Notes under the pieces: generated by a model | Told to the model about the DNA's origin: nothing | The model's database searches: none | Seen by the model: the letters and a program-made list of their open reading frames with translations, nothing else | In this document: in pieces, positions 46,856-55,069 of the stretch | How positions within the stretch are numbered: position 1 is the first letter of the stretch | Layout of the letters: each line of letters starts with the position of its first letter | Made by a program: the position numbers and the translations under genes | DNA from: Noviherbaspirillum pedocola | GTDB taxonomy: Bacteria > Pseudomonadota > Gammaproteobacteria > Burkholderiales > Burkholderiaceae_D | DNA: 64,000 bases | Assembly: GCF_016632335.1 (NCBI RefSeq) | Contig: NZ_JAEPBG010000022.1 | Location: forward strand, 1 to 64,000 | Reading direction: 5' to 3'

Positions 46856-47935
46856 TCAGACGCCGACCATGCCATCAAGCAACGAGAGGGTTCGCACGTT
46901 GCGATACCACATCTCCAAGGGGTATTCGCGCGTGAAGCCATGTCCACCCAGCATTTGCAAACCCTCATCGGCTACCCACATCGCGTGCGTGTTGGCATAA
47001 ATCTGAGCAAGCCTGCATAGCCGTGCCGTGGAAGAGCCATGGTCAACCGACCGGGCAGCACGCCAGTGCATCCAGCGCATTGCTTCAGTTTTCATATGCA
47101 TGTCAGCAATACGAAATGCGATCGTTTGTTTTTTGGCTAACGCTTCGCCATGTGCGATACGGTCCTTGGTGTACGGGATGACGTAATTAAGAATGCATGC
47201 GCTTACCCCAGTCAGGATCGCACTTAGTGCAGCTCGAGATGCATCCATCAACCGTTCTGCATCACAGCCCGCTCCTTCGCCCAGAATGTTTTGCTCAGGC
47301 ACGATTACATCGTTGAAAGCAATCTCTCCGGCACGCAAACCTCTCAAACCGAGTGTCGCAGGGACGTTTCTACGTTCTACCCTGGCTGTCTCGGCATCGA
47401 TAATGAAGGCTTGCGGGCGTCCGTCGAGTTCAGCTAGTACCAGAAAATGTTGGCATTGGTCCGCTAGCGGAACGAAACTCTTTACACCATTGATGCAATA
47501 ACCCTCTGCGACTTTTCGGGCTTTAGTGGCGAGCTTGGCAGAACTAAAGGAAACGGATGGTTCCATCAGCAAAACAGCGGCGCCATGAAAGTCGTCGCCA
47601 GAAAGCAATGGCAGGTAATGCGCCTTTTGTGCTGGCGATCCCTGCTCTGCAATAGCCGTCACGAAGCCTAGCGGCGCTGCAACTGCGACTGCTGCACTTG
47701 CATCTCCGCAGGCAAGTTCTTCCAGCAGTAGGGCATTCATAATCGCAGTGTCCGAGACGCCTTCCTCGGCCCGAGCTTGCACGATCCCAAGCTCCCACAA
47801 TTTAGCCAACACAGAGGATGGCAATGCAGATTGGTCGTCCGCGTGTTGTGCAGCAGGTGTCAAAACCTCGGCGGCGAATTCTCGGACGCTTGCCTGCGCT
47901 ATAACTTGCTCTTCATTAAGCTCAAATGAAATCAT
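46856..47935 (-). CDS. Acyl-CoA dehydrogenase (divergent partner)
   Basis: A 359-residue member of the acyl-CoA dehydrogenase family, from ATG 47935 (GGCAGGAATC upstream). N-terminal SFELNEEQVIAQASVREFAA and C-terminal QMLGGHGFTREYPLEMWYRN are typical. The FAD-binding middle is degenerate: the usual ITEPGAGSD block is replaced by LLMEPSVSFSSAKLATKARK, and the catalytic region ends WYRNVRTLSLLDGMVGV without the usual YEG. It may be a non-catalytic or altered partner of the neighbouring dehydrogenase. It is the first gene of the TetR-controlled operon. Confidence 0.85.
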   Translation of the reverse strand: MISFELNEEQVIAQASVREFAAEVLTPAAQHADDQSALPSSVLAKLWELGIVQARAEEGVSDTAIMNALLLEELACGDASAAVAVAAPLGFVTAIAEQGSPAQKAHYLPLLSGDDFHGAAVLLMEPSVSFSSAKLATKARKVAEGYCINGVKSFVPLADQCQHFLVLAELDGRPQAFIIDAETARVERRNVPATLGLRGLRAGEIAFNDVIVPEQNILGEGAGCDAERLMDASRAALSAILTGVSACILNYVIPYTKDRIAHGEALAKKQTIAFRIADMHMKTEAMRWMHWRAARSVDHGSSTARLCRLAQIYANTHAMWVADEGLQMLGGHGFTREYPLEMWYRNVRTLSLLDGMVGV

Positions 47936-47968
47936 GATTCCTGCCATCACTTTGGTTGGGACTCGAAT

Positions 47969-47982
47969 CGCGAATATTCGCG
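47969..47982. promoter_or_regulatory. Perfect palindrome CGCGAATATTCGCG
   Basis: A 14-base perfect palindrome lies in the leader of the minus-strand operon, 13-26 bases downstream of the predicted -10. It could be a second operator or an mRNA hairpin close to the first gene. Confidence 0.4.
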
Positions 47983-47994
47983 TGCGTGAAGCAG

Positions 47995-48033
47995 ACTATA
48001 GGAAGCCCTAAAACAGATGTCAAGAACATTTGT
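47995..48033 (-). promoter_or_regulatory. Promoter and TetR-type operator of the acyl-CoA dehydrogenase operon
   Basis: Minus-strand TTGACA (48023-48018) and TATAGT (48000-47995) are spaced by 17 bases, a near-perfect sigma-70 promoter. An inverted repeat ACAGATGT-CAAGA-ACATTTGT (48013-48033, seven of eight pairs) overlaps the -35. Its size and position suit repression by the divergently encoded TetR protein at 48238. Confidence 0.7.
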
Positions 48034-48237
48034 ATAAAACACGCGTCAAGCACTCTGGGTGTACTATGGCCGTGTTCGCGCGGCTTTCGAGCTAGGGGTA
48101 AGCATTGAACAAATGCAAGCCAAAGTAAAATTCTGGAAAGCGTCTCGCGTGAAGAGCACTATGGTGATCACTATGGCGCAAGGTGTTACATACCATGCTG
48201 AGACTTTGGCTCCATTATTAATACTGCAACATAAGAT

Positions 48238-48921
48238 ATGACATCAGTCGACACAATCACCCGCATCAAGTTGGCTGCACAGCGCCTCTTTGCCCGATTA
48301 GGAGTAGAGGCGGTAACTGTTCGCGATATTGTTGCAGCAGCGCAGTTAAAAAATCCTGGATCATTGAATTACTACTTCCGTTCGAAGGAAGAGTTGATAC
48401 GGCAGACTATCGTTGATGCGATGGGCGAGGCGAATGCCTTATGGGGTAAGCGGTTGGCAGTTATCGAAGCACACGGCGGTCCATCCTCGCTACGCGAGGT
48501 GGTCAGCGCTCTTGTGACATGGCCTCTTTCAAAGCCCGCCGATGGCAGCGTATCTCACACAGCCCGCTTCCTCACGATGGTTCTCCAGACGCGTACTCAA
48601 ATGCTGCGTACGTTGACCCGGGAAATGCGTTACGGTGAATACGACCGTGCCCTTGCACATATGCGTGGCTTTTTACGTGAACTCCCCGAGGAAGTGGTCG
48701 ACCAACGCTTAGTCTTTTTTTTCTGGTCTTTAACGGGGTTTTTAGCAGCGTACGAAGCCTTTATAGATTCGGGGTCGCAAGGAGAATCGATTTGGAGCCG
48801 CACCGATCCATTTGAAAATTTCATCGACTCTATGGTAGGACTGCTAAATGCTCCGGTAGGAAATCAGACTTTATCACAGGAGAGCAGCCACATGCTGTCA
48901 AAGAAAGCTTCGCTAACATAA
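48238..48921 (+). CDS. TetR-family transcriptional regulator
   Basis: A 227-residue TetR-type repressor. The N-terminal helix-turn-helix is ITRIKLAAQRLFARLGVEAV, TVRDIVAAAQLKNPGSLNYY, FRSKEELIRQTI. The ligand domain is longer than average and contains FFFWSLTGFLAAYEAFIDSG. It is divergent from the acyl-CoA dehydrogenase/ligase/ETF operon across about 300 bases holding a 21-base inverted repeat over the operon promoter. Fatty acid or CoA-ester-responsive TetR proteins commonly control such operons. I see no strong ribosome site at ATG 48238, but no better start exists. Confidence 0.88.
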   Translation: MTSVDTITRIKLAAQRLFARLGVEAVTVRDIVAAAQLKNPGSLNYYFRSKEELIRQTIVDAMGEANALWGKRLAVIEAHGGPSSLREVVSALVTWPLSKPADGSVSHTARFLTMVLQTRTQMLRTLTREMRYGEYDRALAHMRGFLRELPEEVVDQRLVFFFWSLTGFLAAYEAFIDSGSQGESIWSRTDPFENFIDSMVGLLNAPVGNQTLSQESSHMLSKKASLT

Positions 48922-49610
48922 TTGTGTATAACAGTTCGGATCAGTCTTGTTGCACAAATATAATAATGGACGAGTGTACCCTTTTATGGGCGGACTTATT
49001 GCCTTATGACTGTAATCGGCGTGCCAAGGCGCGTAAAGCGATTCAGCACTGTGGGGCGCACTTGTAGTTCAGCGTCCTGACCGTCGAAGTCGCGCGCCTG
49101 AATACGCTCGCTACGGAGCCTGACGCCGCGAATTCTGATCTCGACCGAGCTACGTTGTTTATCCGCGATTTCAACAGCCGCTTGCAGAAATAGGCCGGTA
49201 TAAAAGTCCTACCTTCACTACCTAAAGCAAAGGCAAGTACAGCAACCAGCCTTATGCGTTTAACCTAGAATCGGCTCCAATGCTTTGAATGCCCCCTACT
49301 CTACGTTCTACACTTGTTATTGGTCGAGTTGCTTTTACTTATGAATTTCCCTCATGAACCAGATGGCTAGTGTATTGGTGCATTTCACCGCCCCGGCAGT
49401 TCATATGGACGCCTATAGATCGGCGCCAATTGGATTGCGCTGCAGTATGTGATCTATGACTTCACGGGTCTTTGGCTCGGAATCCATATCGGGGCACAGG
49501 CCGGCAGCTGTCTTTACCAATAGCGCCGCGCGTATTGATACATCGGATAGGCTTCACTGTTGCGTAAATTAACCAAGGCCGTTGTACAAATCCATATTGT
49601 TACAGTCGCG
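48922..49610. other. Decayed stretch with an orphan LysR-type box
   Basis: About 690 bases without an intact gene. Minus-strand 49200-49010 is open and reads LQAAVEIADKQRSSVEIRIR then GVRLRSERIQARDFDGQDAE, which looks like real but truncated coding sequence of a family I cannot name. At 49342-49354 lies TGAATTTCCCTCA, nearly identical to the LysR boxes at 57224 and 58220. Confidence 0.45.
49342..49354. promoter_or_regulatory. Orphan LysR-type box TGAATTTCCCTCA
   Basis: This T-N11-A sequence, within ATGAATTTCCCTCATGAAC, differs at only one position from the box upstream of the LysR gene at 57309. No functional gene starts nearby on the plus strand, so it may be the relic of a promoter duplicated with lost genes. 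Confidence 0.4.
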
Positions 49611-50867
49611 CTACGTGCTCGACGGCCGGTTATCTGCAAGGGACATCGAACCGCGCGCAGACAAGAGACAAAGTACCCCAAGAGCAGGTCCTACTGCCAG
49701 AATAGCGAGTGCAGTTTCGAAAGAATGGGTGTGTGCGTACACATATCCAATTAGCAGCGGCGATACCACACTTCCTAATTGCCATGCTGCATTAGAGATT
49801 CCTGCTGCGGCACCTGCAGCATTATGTCCCGAAATCTGTGCGACTTGTGCAATCAGAAGCGGCGTATATCCATATGCCGCAGCCCCTAGAAAGGGCGCTA
49901 TTGCGTAAAACTGTATCACGTTGGAACACTGACCGAAAACGATCAGCAGTGAGCTAAACATTCCGAGGCAACCTATCGACAACCAGCGCGCGGACCTAGG
50001 CCACAAGTCGGAAAGCCAACCAAGAAGTGGCTTCGCAATCACCGCCCGAAACCCGAACCAGACCGCGACAGCGCCCGCAACAACGGGCGAAATGCCGTAC
50101 TCTTTCGTGATCAAAGCATTGCACCAAGCAGCGAAACCTACTGTTGCATAGACGCCACCAAGGCCACAGACACAGAAAAGCAGTAGCTGGCGGTTCCGAA
50201 ACAGGACTTTAACGTCGTGTAGCTTTAGCCGCCGCATAACTACGGTCGCCGGTGAGTTGCGAAGTATTGAAAACGCAAGAACGCCCATCAATGACGTCAT
50301 GATCCCTAAAAACTTGAATGCAAATCCCCATGATAATTTAAGCGCCACTGAAGGCACTATCGCGTTCGCAAACACCACTGCAATTGAACTTCCCGTGGCA
50401 GAAATTCCCATTGCCTTGCCTTTGTCTTTGCCAAACCAGGTGGCTAAGATTTTTACGCAGGCTGAATAATCAGCGCCAGCGCTCAAACCCATTATAAACT
50501 GGATGATGATCCCAGCCGTCAGGGAGTGAATGTAAATAAATAAAAACGTAAGGATTCCAGGCGGAAGCAACGTCAGCGTCAGCGTACAGCGTGCGCCGAG
50601 TACGTCGCTAATAACGCCTCCAGCAATATTAGCAACCACATAACCGACGTAAAACGCTGTAACGAAAGCCCCAAACATTGCTACCGAGATTCCCAATGTC
50701 TGGCCGACAGGCGACGCAATAGTGCTCCATGCAACGCGGTCGACACAACTAATCACGAAGGATAGCCAAGCGATGGCAAGCACTACCCATTTGAACCGAT
50801 CTGAATTCGATTGGTCGGCGCCATGAGGTTTCCTCGAAGAACAATCATCCAAATTGTTGTACGCCAT
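49611..50867 (-). CDS. MFS transporter
   Basis: A 418-residue major facilitator with about 12 membrane segments. From ATG 50867 (GGAGACAAT upstream) it begins with a hydrophilic tail, then WVVLAIAWLSFVISCVDRVA. The loop 2-3 region is GGVISDVLGARCTLTLTLLP, and GKDKGKAMGISATGSSIAVV marks helix 4-5, a pattern of the anion:cation (ACS, including hexuronate and phthalate) branch. An organic anion is therefore the likely substrate. It stands alone on the minus strand beside decayed sequence. Codons upstream to 51140 are open but look non-coding. Confidence 0.85.
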   Translation of the reverse strand: MAYNNLDDCSSRKPHGADQSNSDRFKWVVLAIAWLSFVISCVDRVAWSTIASPVGQTLGISVAMFGAFVTAFYVGYVVANIAGGVISDVLGARCTLTLTLLPPGILTFLFIYIHSLTAGIIIQFIMGLSAGADYSACVKILATWFGKDKGKAMGISATGSSIAVVFANAIVPSVALKLSWGFAFKFLGIMTSLMGVLAFSILRNSPATVVMRRLKLHDVKVLFRNRQLLLFCVCGLGGVYATVGFAAWCNALITKEYGISPVVAGAVAVWFGFRAVIAKPLLGWLSDLWPRSARWLSIGCLGMFSSLLIVFGQCSNVIQFYAIAPFLGAAAYGYTPLLIAQVAQISGHNAAGAAAGISNAAWQLGSVVSPLLIGYVYAHTHSFETALAILAVGPALGVLCLLSARGSMSLADNRPSST

Positions 50868-51424
50868 ATTGTCTCCGTAAATAACTCTTATTAAAATTCG
50901 ACCTTGAGACTTACTTGTCTTACGCTTCTGTGCCGTCGATTTTGCATTCTCCGGAGTCAATTCGCCAACCTGAGCTCCACAATGGCGATATGTGAAATGC
51001 CTAATACACTCGTCTTTTGCCCTGTTTTTATTCGGTGAACGCCCCAACGCTACGCCTAAGGAATAGTGACCACACAAACAAACGTCAGCATACCGACCAA
51101 TAGCGATTAGATATATGACCCCATCAATAATGGCGTGCAACCGCTTCTAAGCGAACAGTTCGCCGACATGGAATTGAATTTTTATTTCAACTTTGAAGAA
51201 AAAGATCGCCGACTTTTTTAGGAAGGCGGTACTTAGAAACTCTTGTGACATGATCACACGCCATCAATTTTGCGTTACTGATATCCGCAACGATTTCAAT
51301 GATGCATGCTCATTGATTCCAACTGGAATAAAGTCATAATGGTTGTGCAATACTTGTCACAGCACACATCTGTACAAATTTCTAGCACAACTGCATCTAT
51401 CTCAAAATATTTCTGCTCATGTGG
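50868..51424. other. Upstream region of MFS gene
   Basis: About 560 bases, AT-richer than its neighbours, with no recognisable gene. It presumably includes the MFS promoter; no palindrome stood out. Confidence 0.4.
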
Positions 51425-51820
51425 CTAACCAAGGCCAGCGGCAGATCCTCGAACATATTGATGGATTCCGCCGTGTCCTAAACTGCGAGAAATAATTCCT
51501 TTTTTCACGAGATAATTTAGGTGCGCCAATGACTCACCAATGGCAAGTCTTAGGGTCGGACCTGTATTAATTTCGCGACGAAACATAGTTTTAAACGTCT
51601 CTATAACACTTGCTGGCCTATCAAGTGCCTCCGTCAGCCTTTTCAATGACGCATCGTGACCGTTTCTGAGGCGTTCCAAACCTGAGTGCAATCCGGAAAA
51701 GCACATGTTGTGAGACGGAAGAACCAGCACATCTATTGAATTGATGTGGTGACTGGCGGGTTGACGCCGGATTTCAAGACGGTCGCAAACTTCCGCAAGG
51801 ACAACGGCATCGGGATGCAA
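51425..51820 (-). pseudogene. Metallo-beta-lactamase-fold hydrolase, C-terminal fragment
   Basis: The readable part, DVLVLPSHNMCFSGLHSGLE, RLRNGHDASLKRLTEALDRP, TFKTMFRREINTGPTLRLAI, GESLAHLNYLVKKGI, matches the C-terminal third of MBL-fold hydrolases (the PSHN..F.GLH block and the terminal HLNYL helix). The metal-binding HxHxDH region and most of the fold are missing, and the first 30 or so codons do not resemble the family. It is a 5'-truncated remnant. Confidence 0.65.
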
Positions 51821-52189
51821 CTACTGCGGGCATGTTGTCCGTGTTGTTAGGGGCCAATCGCAAATATGTATCAGCATGATGTCGAACTGATGGAATGCAA
51901 ATTGCGCCAGCTTGCGCAGGTAAATGATGGCACTACATCGATTAATGCGCTAACTGACTTGTCGAGTGCAATGGAAAGTGGGACCGCCAGCCATTGATCT
52001 TCAACGCAAATCTCACTTTCTATGTCGCGGCCTAGTGCGCGCTATGCCAAGGAAAGTGAGACTTCTCGCGTGCCGTGCCATAGAAAATGAAATTATTCAC
52101 ACCGATGTCACCGGCCGCGGCGATGTCTCAGACGATCCCCCGTCTGCTGGACTTTTGCGCATCTTTCCACCTGCTTCAACTGGTGTAGG
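51821..52189. other. Non-coding stretch with GGAAAGTG repeats
   Basis: No gene is recognisable. GGAAAGTGGGAC (51973-51984) and GGAAAGTGAGAC (52051-52062) are direct copies, and an inverted copy (TAGAAAGTGAGA on the minus strand, 52011-52022) lies between. Such clustered repeats resemble terminal transposase-binding sites of IS21-type elements, so this may be an IS relic next to the truncated hydrolase. Confidence 0.4.
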
Positions 52190-52591
52190 ATGCCGACTTT
52201 TGTTGCGTCCAAAACCGGCTTACTGAAGGACATGCCGACATTGCGCCAAGATGCTACCTACATTTCTTTTCCTGAAATACTGAGTTCAGTATTGGAGAAC
52301 TCTGCGTTGCCTGCCCTTGGCCCTTTTGAGCAGCGCATCCTTCGTACCGTGGCCCGTGCTGGTTACGATAAGTCTCGCTTGTCGGTAAGAGACTTAATGG
52401 CAATGCGCGAACTAGGCGCTGCAGCAACAATACATTCCAGACTTAAATCCATGCAAAAAAAAGGATGGATTAGCCTTGCCGATACTGAGGACGCTCGACG
52501 TAAGCAGGTTGTACTGACCGAACCCGCATTACGGATATTGGATGAAGTGGGCACACGCATAGAACAAACATCGAAGAATAAGTGCCTATAG
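52190..52591 (+). CDS. Small winged-helix (MarR-like) regulator
   Basis: A 133-residue protein with a winged-helix core: FEQRILRTVARAGYDKSRLS, VRDLMAMRELGAAATIHSRL, then the wing KKGWISLADTEDARRKQVVL followed by LTEPALRILDEV. This resembles the DNA-binding half of MarR proteins without the long dimerisation helices, so the protein may be shortened or belong to a related small family. The start is uncertain: ATG at 52190 or 52232, and neither has a well-spaced ribosome site. No adjacent target operon is evident, and it lies among remnants. Confidence 0.6.
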   Translation: MPTFVASKTGLLKDMPTLRQDATYISFPEILSSVLENSALPALGPFEQRILRTVARAGYDKSRLSVRDLMAMRELGAAATIHSRLKSMQKKGWISLADTEDARRKQVVLTEPALRILDEVGTRIEQTSKNKCL

Positions 52592-52748
52592 CGACTGCCC
52601 ACAACTCAAAGCGGCCATTGATGCGAACGGTCAGAATTGATCGTGGCGAGCTTGACTCATGCATCCATCCGCCCCTCGGCACCAATCTTCTCCAGCGTGT
52701 TGGTCAAGACGTGCAACCTGACCCGCACCGAAATGGATCATGTACTGC

Positions 52749-53591
52749 CTAGGGAAACGCCGATGCATCCACTTGCTGTGAACCGCTCCCTTGGGCCAGC
52801 ATGGTGGTGGGTGCAACGCCCATCCAGCGCCGAAACATCTTCGTGAAAGCGGTGGGGCTGGAGTATCCCAACTCCAGCGCGACGTACGTCACGCTATGCC
52901 CTTTATCGAATAGCTCGAACGCCTTCATTAGTCGTGCCTGCATCTGCCAGCGTCCTAAACTCATGCCGGTTTCCTTCGGAAATAGCCGAATGATGCTGCG
53001 CTCGCTGAGGCCGACTTCCATGCCGAGTTGGCTGATCGAAGGAGAATCCGATAGATTGCCGAGGAGACGTTCGCACAGCCGCAGAAGCCGTGCGTCGCGC
53101 GGCATGCGCAGTCCCAATGGCTGCGGCCGAAGAAGAACCACCTCGTCGAGAATGAGCTGCATGATGCGCCCGTCCATGCCGCGTTCATCGTACAGCCTGG
53201 GAATGTGCATCGCGCGCAGGATGAGCTCCCGCAAAAGCGGCGAGACAAAGAGCACTTGGCATTCCTCGAAAGCGTGCTGCATCTGCGCCTGGTCGATATA
53301 GACAGTGCGCATTTCAACCTGCCCGCTCATGCGAATGGCATGCTCTACACCGGCAGGCACCCACAACGCGTGGCTGGAAGGCACGACCCACAGTCCCTCG
53401 CCTGCCTGGACCGTCATGACGCCTTGTACGCCGAAGATCAGCTGCGCACGTGCGTGATGATGCGGCGGAATGAAGGCGCCGGCAGGATAGGAACTCGCAA
53501 GTGCCGATACCGGACGCGCAATGGCCGTGGCCACGCGCGACGCCTCGCTGGCACGTTGGTCATGGGACACGGATGGCGGTTTTGGACGCAT
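52749..53591 (-). CDS. AraC-family transcriptional regulator
   Basis: A 280-residue regulator with an N-terminal cupin sensing domain (SYPAGAFIPPHHHARAQLIF, VPSSHALWVPAGVEHAIRMS) and a C-terminal AraC DNA-binding domain with two helix-turn-helix motifs (SISQLGMEVGLSERSIIRLF and VTYVALELGYSSPTAFTKMF). It is divergent from an MFS gene with about 80 bases between them, a typical regulator/efflux pair. The ligand is unknown. Confidence 0.9.
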   Translation of the reverse strand: MRPKPPSVSHDQRASEASRVATAIARPVSALASSYPAGAFIPPHHHARAQLIFGVQGVMTVQAGEGLWVVPSSHALWVPAGVEHAIRMSGQVEMRTVYIDQAQMQHAFEECQVLFVSPLLRELILRAMHIPRLYDERGMDGRIMQLILDEVVLLRPQPLGLRMPRDARLLRLCERLLGNLSDSPSISQLGMEVGLSERSIIRLFPKETGMSLGRWQMQARLMKAFELFDKGHSVTYVALELGYSSPTAFTKMFRRWMGVAPTTMLAQGSGSQQVDASAFP

Positions 53592-53668
53592 GGTTGGCGC
53601 ATTAGAACAAGACAGCCAGAGCCCGTCAAACGATCATGGCGGCATACAACAGAAAACAGCGATCCAGC

Positions 53669-54832
53669 ATGCATAACAAATCCACTCTCGTCCTGCTCAA
53701 TGTCGGCCACGCCATTGACCACATGTTCCTGCTCATCTTCGCGACCGCAGCTACGACAATTGCAGCAGACTTCGGATTGACACGCTGGGAGGATCTGATG
53801 CCGTACAGCGCGGTCGCGTTTTTCCTTTTCGGCATCGGCTCGCTCCCGTCTGGGAAGTTGGGCGACCACTGGGGGCGGCGGACGTTGATGATTGTGTTCT
53901 TCTTCGGCATGGGTGCATCAGCAATCTTGGCGAGTTTGGCGCAGTCACCCTTGCAGCTTGCATGTGCATTGGCCCTGCTCGGGTGTTTCGCCTCCATCTA
54001 TCATCCCGTTGGAATACCGATGCTGGTACAGGGCGCTGAACGGCCAGGCTGGACGATCGGTGTTAATGGCATGGTAGGAAATCTGGGTATTGCCCTGGCT
54101 GCCGTGCTGACCGGTTTGCTCGTCAAGCATTTTGGCTGGCGGCCGGCGTTTGCCGTACCGGGCGTTCTAAGCATTGTCTGCGGCGTAGCATTCACAATAG
54201 TCGCGAAGTCCGAGTCCACACCACCGGCCAAGCGGGCAGCGACCCAGTCGGAACTGCCGCGCGGGCTGCTGGCGCGCGTGTTTCTGGTCATGACGCTGGC
54301 AGCGACTAGCGGCAGCCTGCTCTTCAACTTTTCCACCAATGGCAATTACGAACTGCTGCATGAACGGTTTGCCGCAGTCACGCGCGACCCGGCAACGCTG
54401 GGCCTGCTGCTTGCGGCGATCTACACGGTTGCCTCGCTGGCTCAGCTTGTCGTTGGACGCCTCCTGGATCGTTATCCGCTGAAAAAGTTGTATCTGACCG
54501 TGCTGGCGATGCAGATCCCATTCCTTGCGATGGCGGCACATGCCGAAAGCTGGTGGCTGTATCTGCTGCAAGGCATGTTCATGATAGCGATCTTCGGCGC
54601 CATTCCCTTTACCGACGCCATGATCGTGCGTTATGTGGACGACCGCATGCGCTCCCGCGTCGCCGGCATGCGGCTGGCGGTGTCATTTGGAGCAAGTTCC
54701 TCCGCAGTATGGCTGCTGGGACCGTTGGTGAAGCAGGCGGGGTTTAGTGTGCTGCTGTGGATGATGGCCGGCATCGCGGCATTGACCTTCACTATCGTCA
54801 CTTGGCTGCCCACCCAAGGGCATAACGCATAG
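53669..54832 (+). CDS. MFS transporter, divergent to AraC gene
   Basis: A 387-residue, 12-helix major facilitator from ATG 53669; an ATG at 53636 is also in frame and neither has a strong ribosome site. It begins MHNKSTLVLLNVGHAIDHMF. The loop 2-3 motif is GKLGDHWGRRTLMIVFFFGM, and FASIYHPVGIPMLVQGAERP resembles the fosmidomycin-resistance-like branch (NVGHAIDHMF...YHPVG). Efflux or uptake of a small organic compound under AraC control is likely. The substrate cannot be read from sequence. Confidence 0.87.
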   Translation: MHNKSTLVLLNVGHAIDHMFLLIFATAATTIAADFGLTRWEDLMPYSAVAFFLFGIGSLPSGKLGDHWGRRTLMIVFFFGMGASAILASLAQSPLQLACALALLGCFASIYHPVGIPMLVQGAERPGWTIGVNGMVGNLGIALAAVLTGLLVKHFGWRPAFAVPGVLSIVCGVAFTIVAKSESTPPAKRAATQSELPRGLLARVFLVMTLAATSGSLLFNFSTNGNYELLHERFAAVTRDPATLGLLLAAIYTVASLAQLVVGRLLDRYPLKKLYLTVLAMQIPFLAMAAHAESWWLYLLQGMFMIAIFGAIPFTDAMIVRYVDDRMRSRVAGMRLAVSFGASSSAVWLLGPLVKQAGFSVLLWMMAGIAALTFTIVTWLPTQGHNA

Positions 54833-54907
54833 TTTAGTCTTCCGCAGGGAATGCCTGCGTCTGCTTTTGGCCGGCAGGCCCCGTAGCGGTAACGTGCAAA
54901 ATTGACC

Positions 54908-55060
54908 TTATGCAGGCCCCCTCGCCTCGAGCACTTCTGTCCAATCACGAATCAGGCGCTTACCCATACTGATCACTTTATTGCCTCGATAACCGAGCTT
55001 CTCGTAGAAGGCGATATGGCGGTATTGGTTGAACGAATCTGCAATTTTTCGCGACCAGTG
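54908..55060 (-). pseudogene. GNAT acetyltransferase, C-terminal fragment
   Basis: The minus strand reads HWSRKIADSFNQYRHIAFYE, KLGYRGNKVISMGKRLIRDW, TEVLEARGPA, then a stop at 54908. FYEKLGYR is the classic last-strand motif of GNAT N-acetyltransferases. The acetyl-CoA-binding Q/RxxGxG/A segment and everything before it are missing, replaced by the end of the GGDEF gene region. It is a short relic. Confidence 0.6.
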
Positions 55061-55069
55061 TGCGCAGAC

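Noticed and set aside
48059-48241. 60-codon plus-strand frame before the TetR gene
   Set aside because: It lies within the control region, lacks a ribosome site and ends at the TetR start; a leader peptide is possible but unsupported.
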